DNA from: Breviolum minutum Mf 1.05b.01
Taxonomy: Eukaryota > Sar > Dinophyceae > Suessiales > Symbiodiniaceae
Assembly: GCA_000507305.1 (NCBI GenBank)
Contig: DF240216.1
Coordinates: forward strand, 61,736 to 125,735
DNA: 64,000 nt
Direction of reading: 5' to 3'
In this document: positions 55,178 to 64,000 of the stretch, in pieces
Layout of the letters: each line of letters opens with the position of its first letter
How positions within the stretch are numbered: the stretch's first letter is position 1
Notes under the pieces: generated by a model
The model's database searches: none
The model's input: the letters and a program-made list of their open reading frames with translations, nothing else
What the model was told of the DNA's origin: nothing
Translations under genes and position numbers: made by a program

Positions 55178-56307
55178 CGAAGACAGGTCATCGTCTTCGC
55201 TCTTCCTTTAGGATCAGCAGCTTTCCCAGGAGGTTTTCCATACTTGAAGGTGGCTGAGGAACTGCGACCACCCTTTCCTTTCTTTGCTTTACCTTTTCCA
55301 CCTTTGGAAGGACTCTGAGGTGGTGACAAAAGTCCAGGGGCAATGTTGCCAGCTGCTGGGTCTCCGATGGCAACTATCGGGTAGAAACCTCTGGATAACT
55401 TGAGGTCAGAAAACCTTTTCCTGGCATCCAGGTACGCAGCGTAGACCTGGTCGTACTCTTCAATCCAGGGGGACTCCGATCCATCTAAGGTAGCCGCATC
55501 ATTGGAGTCGTCCTGGAAGTAGATAGCTTCCTGATCGAAGCTCCATTCCCAGTCATCATCCATGCCGTAGGTCTCTTCCGTCTCATAGTATCCATCTTCA
55601 GCAGCCCATTCACTGCTGGCATCAAAGTCATCCTGGTAGATCGTCGCCTCCTCGTCTTCATAGGCAGCATAGCCACGACCCTTGGCCTTACCACCAAAGG
55701 GCCTGCGATCTGGTTGTAGAGAAGCTTTGTGGTCCTGGCCGAGGATCAAGTACAACGCTTCAATGACCTTGGTCTTCTCCATGTTCGGCGCTCTCAACGT
55801 GACAAGCTGACGTTGTTCTCTGGTCAAGTTGCATCGCCGAAGAAGGTGCCAACCTTGAACAGCTTCTGGAAGATTGATGCCATGCTTGATCAACTTCTTC
55901 AGCTGGTCCTCGTGGTCGGAGACGTAGCTGAGGAGGGTCTGGCCTTGCCGGCGGCTAAGACCAAAGTAGGCATCAAAGTCTGAAGGAAGCTGCACCCTCT
56001 CATCATACTGGAAGTGCTTGTCCAGAATCTTCAAGATGTCCTGAAACGCTGTCTCCTTCTCGACAAGGGCGATGTCAAAGTCCTCCACCAATCGCCAAGC
56101 AGCTCCCGTCAAGGAGCCGAGGATGTTCAAGATGCTTTCTCCATTCCTCTTGCTCAAAACCATCTTCTGATGATACAGAGAAATCCGCTTTCTCCATTCA
56201 CGGTAATCATCAGGCTGGCCAGTAAAGAGCGGTATGAAGCTATCACGAGCCACAGAGGAATCGCCGGGTCCGGCAGCACTTGAAGCACTCGTCGTTGGGG
56301 GAGGCAT
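55063..56307 (-). CDS. Copia gag
   Basis: The start is the ATG at 56307 (MPPPTTSASSAAGPGD); GTG codons just upstream are not needed. The capsid-like helical core has YREWRKRISLYHQKMVLS and YVSDHEDQLKKLIKHGI. Then come an acidic Tyr-rich linker and a basic Lys/Gly-rich segment. A CCHC knuckle begins TCLRCGQ (near 55185). Between its second Cys and the next Cys (in the protease frame) only 17 bases remain, whereas a normal CCHC knuckle needs 27, so the histidine is lost and the frame changes. The last 30 or so residues of this frame are therefore out of phase. A gag product without an intact knuckle would bind RNA poorly. Confidence 0.9.
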   Translation of the reverse strand: MPPPTTSASSAAGPGDSSVARDSFIPLFTGQPDDYREWRKRISLYHQKMVLSKRNGESILNILGSLTGAAWRLVEDFDIALVEKETAFQDILKILDKHFQYDERVQLPSDFDAYFGLSRRQGQTLLSYVSDHEDQLKKLIKHGINLPEAVQGWHLLRRCNLTREQRQLVTLRAPNMEKTKVIEALYLILGQDHKASLQPDRRPFGGKAKGRGYAAYEDEEATIYQDDFDASSEWAAEDGYYETEETYGMDDDWEWSFDQEAIYFQDDSNDAATLDGSESPWIEEYDQVYAAYLDARKRFSDLKLSRGFYPIVAIGDPAAGNIAPGLLSPPQSPSKGGKGKAKKGKGGRSSSATFKYGKPPGKAADPKGRAKTMTCLRCGQPQLSVQQNRLRALQATSVLLLALWNLWSAWKMLM

Positions 56308-56330
56308 AGTCACCACCAGCTAGGTCACCA

Positions 56331-56351
56331 GAAAGACCGCTCCGCTACCAA
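56331..56351 (-). promoter_or_regulatory. Primer binding site of the copia element
   Basis: Directly inside the 5' LTR the complement reads TTGGTAGCGGAGCGGTC. TGGTAGCGGAGC is close to TGGTATCAGAGC, the site complementary to the 3' end of initiator Met tRNA that many copia elements use. Two bases differ, so the priming tRNA may differ too. Confidence 0.65.
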
Positions 56352-56568
56352 TGTGAGCTTATGAGCTTGCCAACTCACAGCTAAGCAACAGCACACGAAG
56401 TCCGCTGCCACCAAAGCAAAGTCGCAACCTTTTCACCAGGTCGCAGGCGCAACCATCATTGGATCATGAAGACCCACCCTTGAGCCATCGTGCAAGGGTG
56501 AACATGCATGTGTACACTAAATTCGGAAATCACCGTCAGCAAACCTATTGCACGGAATGCAATTCACA
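56352..56568 (-). repeat. 5' LTR of the copia element
   Basis: 217 bp, apparently identical to the 3' LTR. It should carry the element's promoter, but I see no clear TATA box. Confidence 0.95.
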
Positions 56569-56573
56569 ACAGG
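56569..56573. repeat. Target site duplication, right copy
   Basis: ACAGG, matching 48454-48458. Confidence 0.9.
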
Positions 56574-56690
56574 GTTTTTCTACAACTGATTTTAGCTGTA
56601 CTCTCAGCGCCTGGAGAAAAAACATCTTGCTTCACTTAGCTCCTCGGCTCCTCGGCTCCTTCTCTTTTTTCAGAGTTTGCTCAGCTTCAG

Positions 56691-57348
56691 GGACGGCAAG
56701 CGACAGCTGCTGAGAGATCTGAAGACGAAGACGGTGGCAGAGCTGCTGGAGACCAGCAACGTTGCACCACTGACTTTCTGGCAGCGGCTACAGGCTGTGG
56801 AAACTTCCGACGGATGATTTGGTTGACCGTCTCATTGCTGGTAGCCTTTACTTGTGTGAAGTAAGTAGGTTTGAGTTTCTTGTTCCGTGCTCTCTTTGCA
56901 ATCCAGCCATCCACACCTTGCATCGCATCAGTTGATGGTATTGTTTTGGTGTTACTTGAGACTAGAATTTCATTACAAAGAAGTCCTTCAGAACTTGTCT
57001 CGCACAAGTTGCACGTTTGTGTCATCCAAGTTGCCAGGGAAAACGAGTAGCGGCACCGATCCCAGAAGAACAGAATATCGCAGGATCCAAATTCCAAAAG
57101 TCCAAACTCCAGATGTTCTTTCATTTGTGTTTCATTTGTGTTTGTTTCATCATTTTTTCACCAAAGAGCTTAATATATTTTTATATATTTTTCAAACCTT
57201 CAAATTTTTACCCAAGGTGCGCCAGGAAGGCATCGAACTGAGTGGGCTCCTGACATTGGAGTCCCTTGGCGAACATGAGTTGAGCGTACACGTGGAGGAC
57301 CGGGAAGCAGGGAAGCTGAAAGAAAGGCTGTTCGCCGTTCGCAATTAA
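56691..57348 (+). CDS. Two terminal exons of an unrecognised host gene
   Basis: The first segment, from 56691, reads DGKRQLLRDLKTKTVAELLE and SNVAPLTFWQRLQAVETSDG, with a stop at 56815-56817 shortly after its likely donor. The second, 57217-57348, begins VRQEGIELSGLLTLESLGEH, ends KLKERLFAVRN and is closed by TAA. Both follow AG-G acceptors. They look helical and regulatory but match no family I know. They start 118 bases after the retrotransposon, so the element probably sits in an intron of this gene. Confidence 0.5.
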
Positions 57349-58196
57349 ATTTGCTCTTGTTTTCCCCGTTTAGAAACGACGATACGATTATAGTTAAAAC
57401 TTTGAAAATGCACGGTTTTTCGTGTGAAATTTGTATTTTCTCTTTTAAAATGTTGATTCCTTTGTGAATTCCAAACACGCCAAGACTTTGAAGCAGTTCT
57501 AGTTGAGAGTATCAATCTGCTTGGAGTTGTAAACGACGCTGTTTTACAGAATTACGACTCTTTCGAGAATTTTGTCGCTTAACTCCTGCCATGGCCGTGC
57601 AGGATCCGCTCTGAGCTCCAAAGTCGTGCTCCATGACCTTTGTGCTGCGTGAAAAATCCGAAGTGACATCTGAAAGACGCTTTGGAAAGTGACATTTTGA
57701 TTCATTTTGACGTGGAAAAGCACAGAAACTAAGCAAAACGTATGCCAGGCAGAACCAGTTCAGGTGAGTTCAGGTTTTTTTTGTGTGAGATTTCCTTGAT
57801 TTACAAACCAGCAATGCCGGAAAACCAAGGCGAAGATAGCACTCAGGTCGTCTCGATGATGTCATCCTGCCACGATTCCTCGACCAAAAAAGAATCTCTT
57901 TGTTCGGGACGAGACACACAACTCTAACCCAGATTCAGATCTTTGTTTTTGTGCAAGACTAGACCTTCACCAGAATGAAGAGAAAATACTCACATTGACT
58001 GACCTTTATCTTCTGATGTTTTGTGATGTTGTGTAAATCTTGAGTTTTGAGAAAGAAAAACCCTGGCAAAAGTGTACGATAGCTTAGTCCGGACTCGTTT
58101 ACGTTTAAGTTGAAATTGGAGCACGGTTGAGGGCAGACTTGGCAAAATGGCAAAGTGCCAAATTGGACAAAAACCTTCTTTGCCAGGCTTGCAGCA
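57349..58196. other. Spacer before the ankyrin gene
   Basis: It should contain the 3' end of the previous gene. A frame at 57742-57927 starts with ATG but lacks exon-like character. Confidence 0.35.
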
Positions 58197-58990
58197 GATG
58201 GAAGTGGCACGTTGCTCTCGCAGACCAACGGGTAGGGGACCTTGAAGGTGAACTTCAGGAAAACATCAAATCCGTCACTTCACACCGACCAAAGTGACCA
58301 CCAAACCGACGCCACAGTGGACGCTGAAGCCTAGAACTCTGTCGCCGAGGCAAGGTCAAAGTCCTTTACATATTGCAGCAGCTTCAGGTGCAAGCAACAG
58401 CGCGGAGACCAAATTTGACATGTCAGTCTTCAACGCTGTGTCGAGTCTTTGCGTCAACTCTTGTTGTTGGCTTCTTGCTCCTCCCTGGGCACTGAGTATC
58501 CACCAAATGCCAAGGTTTGGAGGGGAGGTTTGAGATGTTTGACTCGTTTGATGCACAAATCGGATGTTTCTTTGGCATCTCAAGGCTTGCGGCTGTTGGT
58601 TGTGGAGGGTGCTGACACAGCGGCCAAGGCAGGCCATCGACGGCTTTTGCGAAACGACTTGAAGAGCGGGGCACTTTTCAAAGGAATCATTTGCTTTGCA
58701 GGATGCTCATGGCAGAACGCAGGGGCCGCAGGATGTTTGGTTTTTGCAAAATCCTTCGTTCTGATCAATGTTCCGACGATTCATCGCGTGCAAAACGCTT
58801 CAAAAGTCGTCACTCAGGCCTTCACAGTACGCACAGCAGCGTGGAGATGTTGAGGTGCCTTCAGTGTGCCTTCCCTGGATGCGATGCCTTGAGCCTTGCT
58901 GCAGATATTTGAGCAGCCTGAGCAGTTGCTTGGGCAGGCTGTTGAAAGCATTTCTATGGGTTCGACATTGAAAGCAGCCGCTTGGTGCTT
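58197..58990 (+). CDS. Ankyrin-repeat protein, partial exon set
   Basis: Short exons carry pieces of ankyrin repeats. 58197-58231 reads LAADGSGTLLSQTN. 58355-58387 reads GQSPLHIAAAS, the typical G-x-x-PLHxAA start of a repeat. About 58590-58635 reads RLLVVEGADTAAK, the second helix and turn of a repeat. About 58703-58740 reads DAHGRTQ, the start of the next repeat. Later exons are about 58822-58912 (HSSVEMLRCLQCAFPGCDAL) and 58910-58970 (IFEQPEQLLGQAVESISMG). One repeat divided over three exons makes the reading robust. Ankyrin proteins act as binding scaffolds; the partner cannot be told. Confidence 0.6.
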
Positions 58991-60380
58991 GAAAATGAAA
59001 TTCTACACCTTGAACTTAAGCCTGCTCAGAGTTATTTTGAGAAACGAGAAACCTTGTTTGTTGGGGTTCTACAGGATGGTTTTAATACCGCTGATATAGG
59101 GTGTATGACGAACCAGCATCAGAATCCTTGTGAACCAAGCAGTATAAAGTGGTAAAGTGGGATGAGATGAAAGCTTTTTTCGTAGCTCTTTTGTTTTTAG
59201 ATTTTGCATTCCGCAGCTGAATCTCGGGGACAAGACCAGGAAGTGTTGAGTGTTGATTATCAGCAAGAGATCAGTGGATTTTGGTTCGAAGGGATGTTTC
59301 TTGCTGGGAACGAGAATGACTCGGATTTTCTGTCGATTTTGGTTTGGAGTCGAATTTGTCGGATTGAAGTCGAATAAGAAATGAAAGAAATGACGAGAAA
59401 CCTTCCAGCCACAATCGCTAGACCCTCAGGTAGAGGACAAACCACAAGGCACGGCAGGACTCCGTTCCACTTATTGGAACGGTCTTAGATGTCAGAAAAG
59501 ACTTGTGAACACTTTCAAAGTTTCATACCAAGTACATGGGCATGGGCATGGGGTCAATTGAGTAACGACCCTAGAAGCAGTTTGAAGGAATTGGTGTTGA
59601 GTTGCTGATTCTCAATTAAGGTGACAACGTGTTTTGATAGACATTGCTTGCTGCTTCAAGGTACTCGAAGTTTTCTAGCAGTTTTTAGGATGTTTTGGCC
59701 TTTGATAATGTTTGTTGACCATAGTTGTTCAGGTTCAACGGAAGGCTTCAAGAGCAGTGGGTCGCAGAGGGCCCCAGGAAAGACTGGCAAAAGTGAAAAT
59801 CATCCACTTGACACAATATGTTTGGATATCACATATGCCGTACGATATTTCATATAAGATAATCATATTAATCTATATTGCATATTGTATACAATGTGCA
59901 CTGTATTATACATCGTGTATATGACGTTTAAGATACGGAACATTCTAATGTGTAGTTTGCTTTCAGGTTGAAGGTGATGTGAGGAAAGAAACAAGTTTTT
60001 TCTTATGTCAAAATGTTGAGATCTCGAGCTTCCAAGTTGCAGTTTTCCGTTTGAAAACGCCCAGTTGGAGCGATGCTGATGAAGGCGCTGCCCAGGCACT
60101 CGAAGGTGGAGGCGCACTTGGAATCGTATCTTCACATGGAGGATTTCTGTGTTCTGTATTTTCTTTTTTGTTTCTCTCTTCGTTTTGCGACTTTGTTTAA
60201 GTTCTTGAAATTTCCTGAATGTTCATTTGCTTTTCATTTCTTCAAGTCAATCCTTCAATGAACTTTAATCTTTACGATCCTCTTTATCGTCCTTTCTGAT
60301 TCTTCATATGTATATTTATATATATTTTGATTTTTTTCTCGCTGATTTTTGTTGCTGTGTTTTCACGTCACTTTTTTCAG
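58991..60380. other. Stretch with weak coding signal
   Basis: A frame from about 59733 (VQRKASRAVGRRGPQERLA) and one from about 60070 (LMKALPRHSKVEAHLESYLH) may be exons on the + strand. The rest, including an A+T-rich patch at 59830-59930, shows nothing. Confidence 0.3.
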
Positions 60381-60967
60381 GAGGCCTCAGCACGGAGCTC
60401 ATTGCGGCGGTGATCGTGGCGGTGGCTGCTGGAGGCCATGGCTACGAAGCTTGGAAAGCCACGGTCTTCGAGTCTTCAATGGATTCACAACACGACGCCG
60501 TTGCTATTTTCAGCATCATTTTTTATGCAAACGCAAGATAACACGCCGCCGCGAAACCTGTGTTTGTACCATGCCCTCAAAGTGACATAAGTTTGAAGCC
60601 TTTCATGTTTTGCAGCTTCCTTGATGCCGGACAGGCCTTTGTTTGGTGCTAATTGTTTGCATGCCGCTTGGTCGCATCAAGTTGATTTCCTTCATATTTT
60701 TTATCAGGATGTTTGTTGCACAGGGTCAAACAACAAATGCTCAAGCGATCAGAATCTCACGAAACATTTGTTGGAAGAAGAGACTGAACATTGCAAAGTA
60801 CCTCAACTCAGCTCGGATGATCCGCTTAATTTTTTCTTGTGCCACTGATCTCGGATTTTTTCCCATTTTTTCCGAGTTTTTTCAAACCAGCCCAGGCTGC
60901 GCCGGCGGTTTGGTCGTGGGAATCTCAGACCCTTCAGTCCCTTCCAAAATTGGACCCTGACAGTTGA
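60381..60967 (+). CDS. Exons of an unrecognised gene
   Basis: 60381-60541 follows a pyrimidine tract and AG and reads LSTELIAAVIVAVAAGGHG, then YEAWKATVFESSMDSQHD. The first half is hydrophobic enough for a membrane helix. 60896-60967 reads AAPAVWSWESQTLQSLPKLD and stops at TGA, probably a terminal exon. The link between them is not resolved. Confidence 0.4.
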
Positions 60968-63070
60968 AATGAAGCAACTGGACTAGCAAGTAGATTAGAA
61001 AGAAACGCTAGATAGACAAGAAAGTTAGTTGTCAAAAAAAAGTTTCTGGAGAAACGTCAAGAGTTGCTGAAACCTCAATCAGCTCTTGAAAGCAAGAATG
61101 CTTTGAACAAGTTCGACGGTCAAGCGCAGACTGTTCACCTGCGCTTTTCGTTTCTTGCTGGCAAGGCCGCAAGAGATCCATGGTCGCACAGGAGGCACCA
61201 ACAGGGTGCACAAGTAATGCAACATGGGTGGAAGACAAGAAAATTTCAAAGTGAAAAGCGCTTCAAGAGAAGTAGGCACACTAGGCAACCAACAATGCAT
61301 GTCACAAACAATTGAGACATGCAAATACCCCTGAATGTGTACTTGCTTAGTTTTTGTCTTGCAAAAATGCCACGACTTTTTTATGTGATCAATGATCATT
61401 GTGATTTACCGTAAAAATCCTAAGCCGAGTCAGGCACATCCAGAAAGACGCAAACAGGTTTGGACGGAGCAGACAGCCGGGGGGCCTACGAAACAAGACT
61501 TCAAGTTGAGTGAAAGAGTGAAACTATTCAGCTGCATGGACTGAGTCGACTATTCATTCAAAGGCTTGAGGGAAACGACCTCTACTTTTGTTGGGTTTGG
61601 GAATGCTTTTGGTGCCATAGATGCCAGGAAGCGTTGCCGAAGAGCCGAACCTTGAGCAACAAAGGCCGTGTCCGCCTTCACATCTTCAGATTGCATCCAG
61701 ATGTTTGCCTGAAAAAAAGCAGCACGCATCTCGCCAAGCGCCGCATCATCTGAAATTTGCAGATCCTCGGAGAGACAGCAATGCCAAGAACCCAGTGCAC
61801 AGGAAAATTTCTTTGGATTTCACATTTCCTCCAAAACCTTCAAGAGCAATAGTACATAGTACTTGCAGCTTTAAGTGTAGAAAAACTGCTGGGAATTTGT
61901 CTCAGATTGCATCCTTTCTGTTACTCTTAATGGATTGAAATAAAGCTAGCTTCTTTGAGGAAGTACATCAACTACCAGGCTGGTTGTTTCTGCGCTCGGA
62001 ATACACGAAGGGGACTGGTTAAGACTGCGTGGACAACTTGCAAAAGCAGATCTAACCAAATTCAATAGCAATGTCAAAACGAGCATACAGAAGGAGAACC
62101 CTGATGATGCCAGTGTTTATGTAGCCAGTGGTCAGTGCCTCTAAAATAATCACTCTTTGTTGTATTTCCTGACACTTCGCTACCTCTACCAATAGAACTG
62201 TTTGCCCAGTTCTATTTCAATGTGCCAGGATCATCCTTGAAAGCTCATCAGAGCCTGGAGGCCCTAGCCTTAAGATTGGACAAATCATTCGCACGTTTCT
62301 TTTTGGGTCAATATCATCCAATTCTCTGATTTACAAAAGCTCACTTTATTCTTGTGTAAGGCACAGGTCACTTTTTGCTCTTGTCACAAACAGAAGCTAT
62401 CTTTCAGAGTTCTGGAATCCTCTCCACTTCCTCTTCACTGGGGAGTAGACTTTTGATCTCTTTATTCAGAAGCAATCGGACTTTGTCAAATTTTTTTTCT
62501 TCATTGTGTTTGCAAGATGCGAATGCAGAGGTTCAGACCACTCCATCTCAAAGCCAGCAAGGCTGGACTTTAAGTGGTGAAATGTTTCAAGGTTGCTTGT
62601 AACATTTGGTGGGACAATCGCAACACAAAGTTCTTGTGGTTTCTTGTACTGTTTTAGAAATCCGATGATGATCTCTGCATCGAGATGCGAAGATTCTGAT
62701 GAACAAAAAAGTCGCTGTCAGAAATCTGCAAGGACATTGCATAACACATTGCTCCAGGTGATGATTTCCCATCACCTTTCCAGGTGCCGGGTTGGGCAGT
62801 CATGCAGGTCCAGTGCACCAGTGTTCTTGGTATTTTTAGTTTGTTCCTTGTAACTGGCCAGGAAACAGCAGAAACCCCAAAGACACACAATGGCCTGGAG
62901 CTTGGTGAAATCAAAAAAACACTTGAAAAAATGAAATCAATGCAGTCATACTTTGTCTATGCAAGGTGCGAGGGTGGCGAAGAAAGGGAAAGTTGGGCAG
63001 GGCCCACGTCAAGCAGCAAAGGCTTGGGTGTGTACATTCGGCTTACACCAACGGTCTTGTCTTTTAGATA
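60968..63070 (+). other. Region with scattered weak exon candidates
   Basis: The candidates are about 61063-61315 (basic, FRFSFLAGK-like frame near 61130), 62518-62600 (NAEVQTTPSQSQQGWTLSGE) and 62862-63070 (TAETPKTHNGLELGEIKKTL). The last is the best: it follows AG and is helical. The rest of the interval has no convincing frame. No family recognised. Confidence 0.3.
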
Positions 63071-63479
63071 AACGATTGTGAAAGGAAGTCTATCACCCAA
63101 CATCAAGGAAAATGATAATGCATCTTCAGTTTTCAAGAGAAAAAGGATTAGGAGACATTCATCAGGCAGCAGACTCTTCACCAGCACCACTGAGAGATCA
63201 CAGGTGGGTTTACAGTCAGTCTGTAAACGGTCGAGGTATGACGTTGCTGCTTATCGTTTCAAGAACTTGTCATCACAAAAAAAGAAGAACTTTTGAACCC
63301 TACTTAGCCCTACTTCAGGTACTACATGTTGAGGGAGGTCACAGAAAGATCAGCCAACAACATGCATGCTTGTCACATTGAAAGGCCACAACGAAAAGCG
63401 AAAGCAAAATCCCGAGCTCAACGATGAAGCAAAAACAAAGAATTGACCCACGAAAGGCGGATGTTCTCAGCAGATATAG

Positions 63480-63660
63480 TCATTTTTTAATATTTTTTTT
63501 TATTAAAAATAAAATTAAAAAAATATCTTAGCCCTCCGAAATTCTATATTTTTTATATGTATTTGGGATTTATTAAGTAATAAAAATACATTAATTAATA
63601 TTATTTAAATAAATGTATTTAATTTATTTATTTTAATTAAAGTATTTATTAAAGGAAGTT
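63480..63660. other. Strongly A+T-rich island
   Basis: About 180 bases are almost entirely A and T, far above the rest of the window. It directly precedes the TAG microsatellite. No gene can be read in it. Confidence 0.85.
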
Positions 63661-63704
63661 TAGTGGCAAACTTCCGATATACGACTTTTTGGGTAGCCTG
63701 ACAG

Positions 63705-64000
63705 GAATAGTAATCTTAGTAGTAGTAGTCCTAGCAATAGTAGTCGTAGCAGTAGTAGTAGTCTTAGTAATGGTAGTCCTAGTAGTAGTCCTAGTTTTAG
63801 TAGTAGTAGTAGTTTTAGTAGTAGTACTACTAATGCTTATAATAATAGTAGTCGTAGTAGTATTACTCTTAGTAGTAGTAGTAGTCCTAGTAGTATTAGT
63901 AGTAGTAGTATTTTTAGTAATAGTAGTAGTAGTAGTAGTTGTAGTAGTAGTCGTCCTAGTAATAGTAGTCTTAAGTAATAGTAGTAGTAGCAGTAATACT
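63705..64000. repeat. Imperfect TAG/AGT trinucleotide array
   Basis: The array fills the window end with (AGT)n broken by CCT, CGT and TTT variants. It stays open past the window edge. Its mixed units suggest an old array that keeps expanding. Confidence 0.9.

Larger units (their letters stand above)
48454..56573 (-). mobile_element. Complete Ty1/copia LTR retrotransposon
   Basis: The element is 8110 bp (48459-56568), flanked by the 5-bp target duplication ACAGG at 48454-48458 and 56569-56573. It is read on the - strand. The order is LTR, gag, protease, methyltransferase-like module, integrase, reverse transcriptase, RNase H, a C-terminal extension, LTR. Integrase before reverse transcriptase is the copia order. 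The two LTRs look identical base for base, so insertion was recent. Two frame breaks (near 55170 and 54352) and one undetermined base (54704) interrupt the polyprotein. It lies opposite to the direction of all host genes. Confidence 0.95.

Noticed and set aside
63705..64000. Possible CRISPR-like array
   Set aside because: The units are three bases with no spacers. It is a microsatellite.

Overview
The window looks like nuclear DNA of a dinoflagellate, most likely in or near the Symbiodiniaceae (order Suessiales). Four observations point there. Recognisable genes are broken into many short exons whose introns start with GC, GA or GT and end in AG followed by G. Degenerate copies of the dinoflagellate spliced leader lie next to at least one start codon. 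Two proteins have plastid-type leaders. The one complete mobile element is a Ty1/copia retrotransposon with features I associate with dinoflagellate elements. I see no rRNA, tRNA, CRISPR array or bacterial operon.

Layout. From 1 to 4.2 kb there are exons of an unrecognised gene. A second unrecognised gene starts at 4340 beside a spliced-leader relic and runs to about 9 kb. MAK16 (60S ribosome biogenesis) occupies 10688-12153 in five exons. Unassigned exons lie at 12.97-14.3 kb. A STE11/MEKK-type protein kinase ends at 17515. A Pro/Met/Gly-rich protein follows at 18.2-18.9 kb, then an intronless plastid-targeted protein with a PDZ-like segment (19050-19649). Unassigned exons fill 20.3-23 kb, and an acidic multi-exon protein 23.06-26.0 kb. 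A plastid lipid-associated protein (PAP/fibrillin) gene follows at 26157-28356, and a protein with a C-terminal Hint (hedgehog/intein-type) domain at 30.8-32.56 kb. A small gene ends at 34317. A 13-exon aldo/keto reductase ends at 37839. Further unassigned exons run to 48.4 kb. The copia element occupies 48454-56573. Two good exons resume at 56.7-57.35 kb, then come an ankyrin-repeat protein (58.2-59 kb) and poorly resolved exons to 63 kb. The last 500 bases are an A+T island and a TAG-type microsatellite.

Every host gene I can orient lies on the + strand. Only the retrotransposon is on the - strand. This fits the one-directional gene arrays known in dinoflagellates.

The most unusual object is the retrotransposon. 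Its two 217-bp LTRs look identical. It carries a cytosine-methyltransferase-like module between protease and integrase, and a long tail with a membrane segment and a zinc-binding cluster after RNase H. Two frame breaks interrupt the polyprotein. Exon borders were placed by eye from reading frame, family similarity and splice phase. MAK16, the aldo/keto reductase and the kinase core are well supported, and the unassigned groups are tentative.
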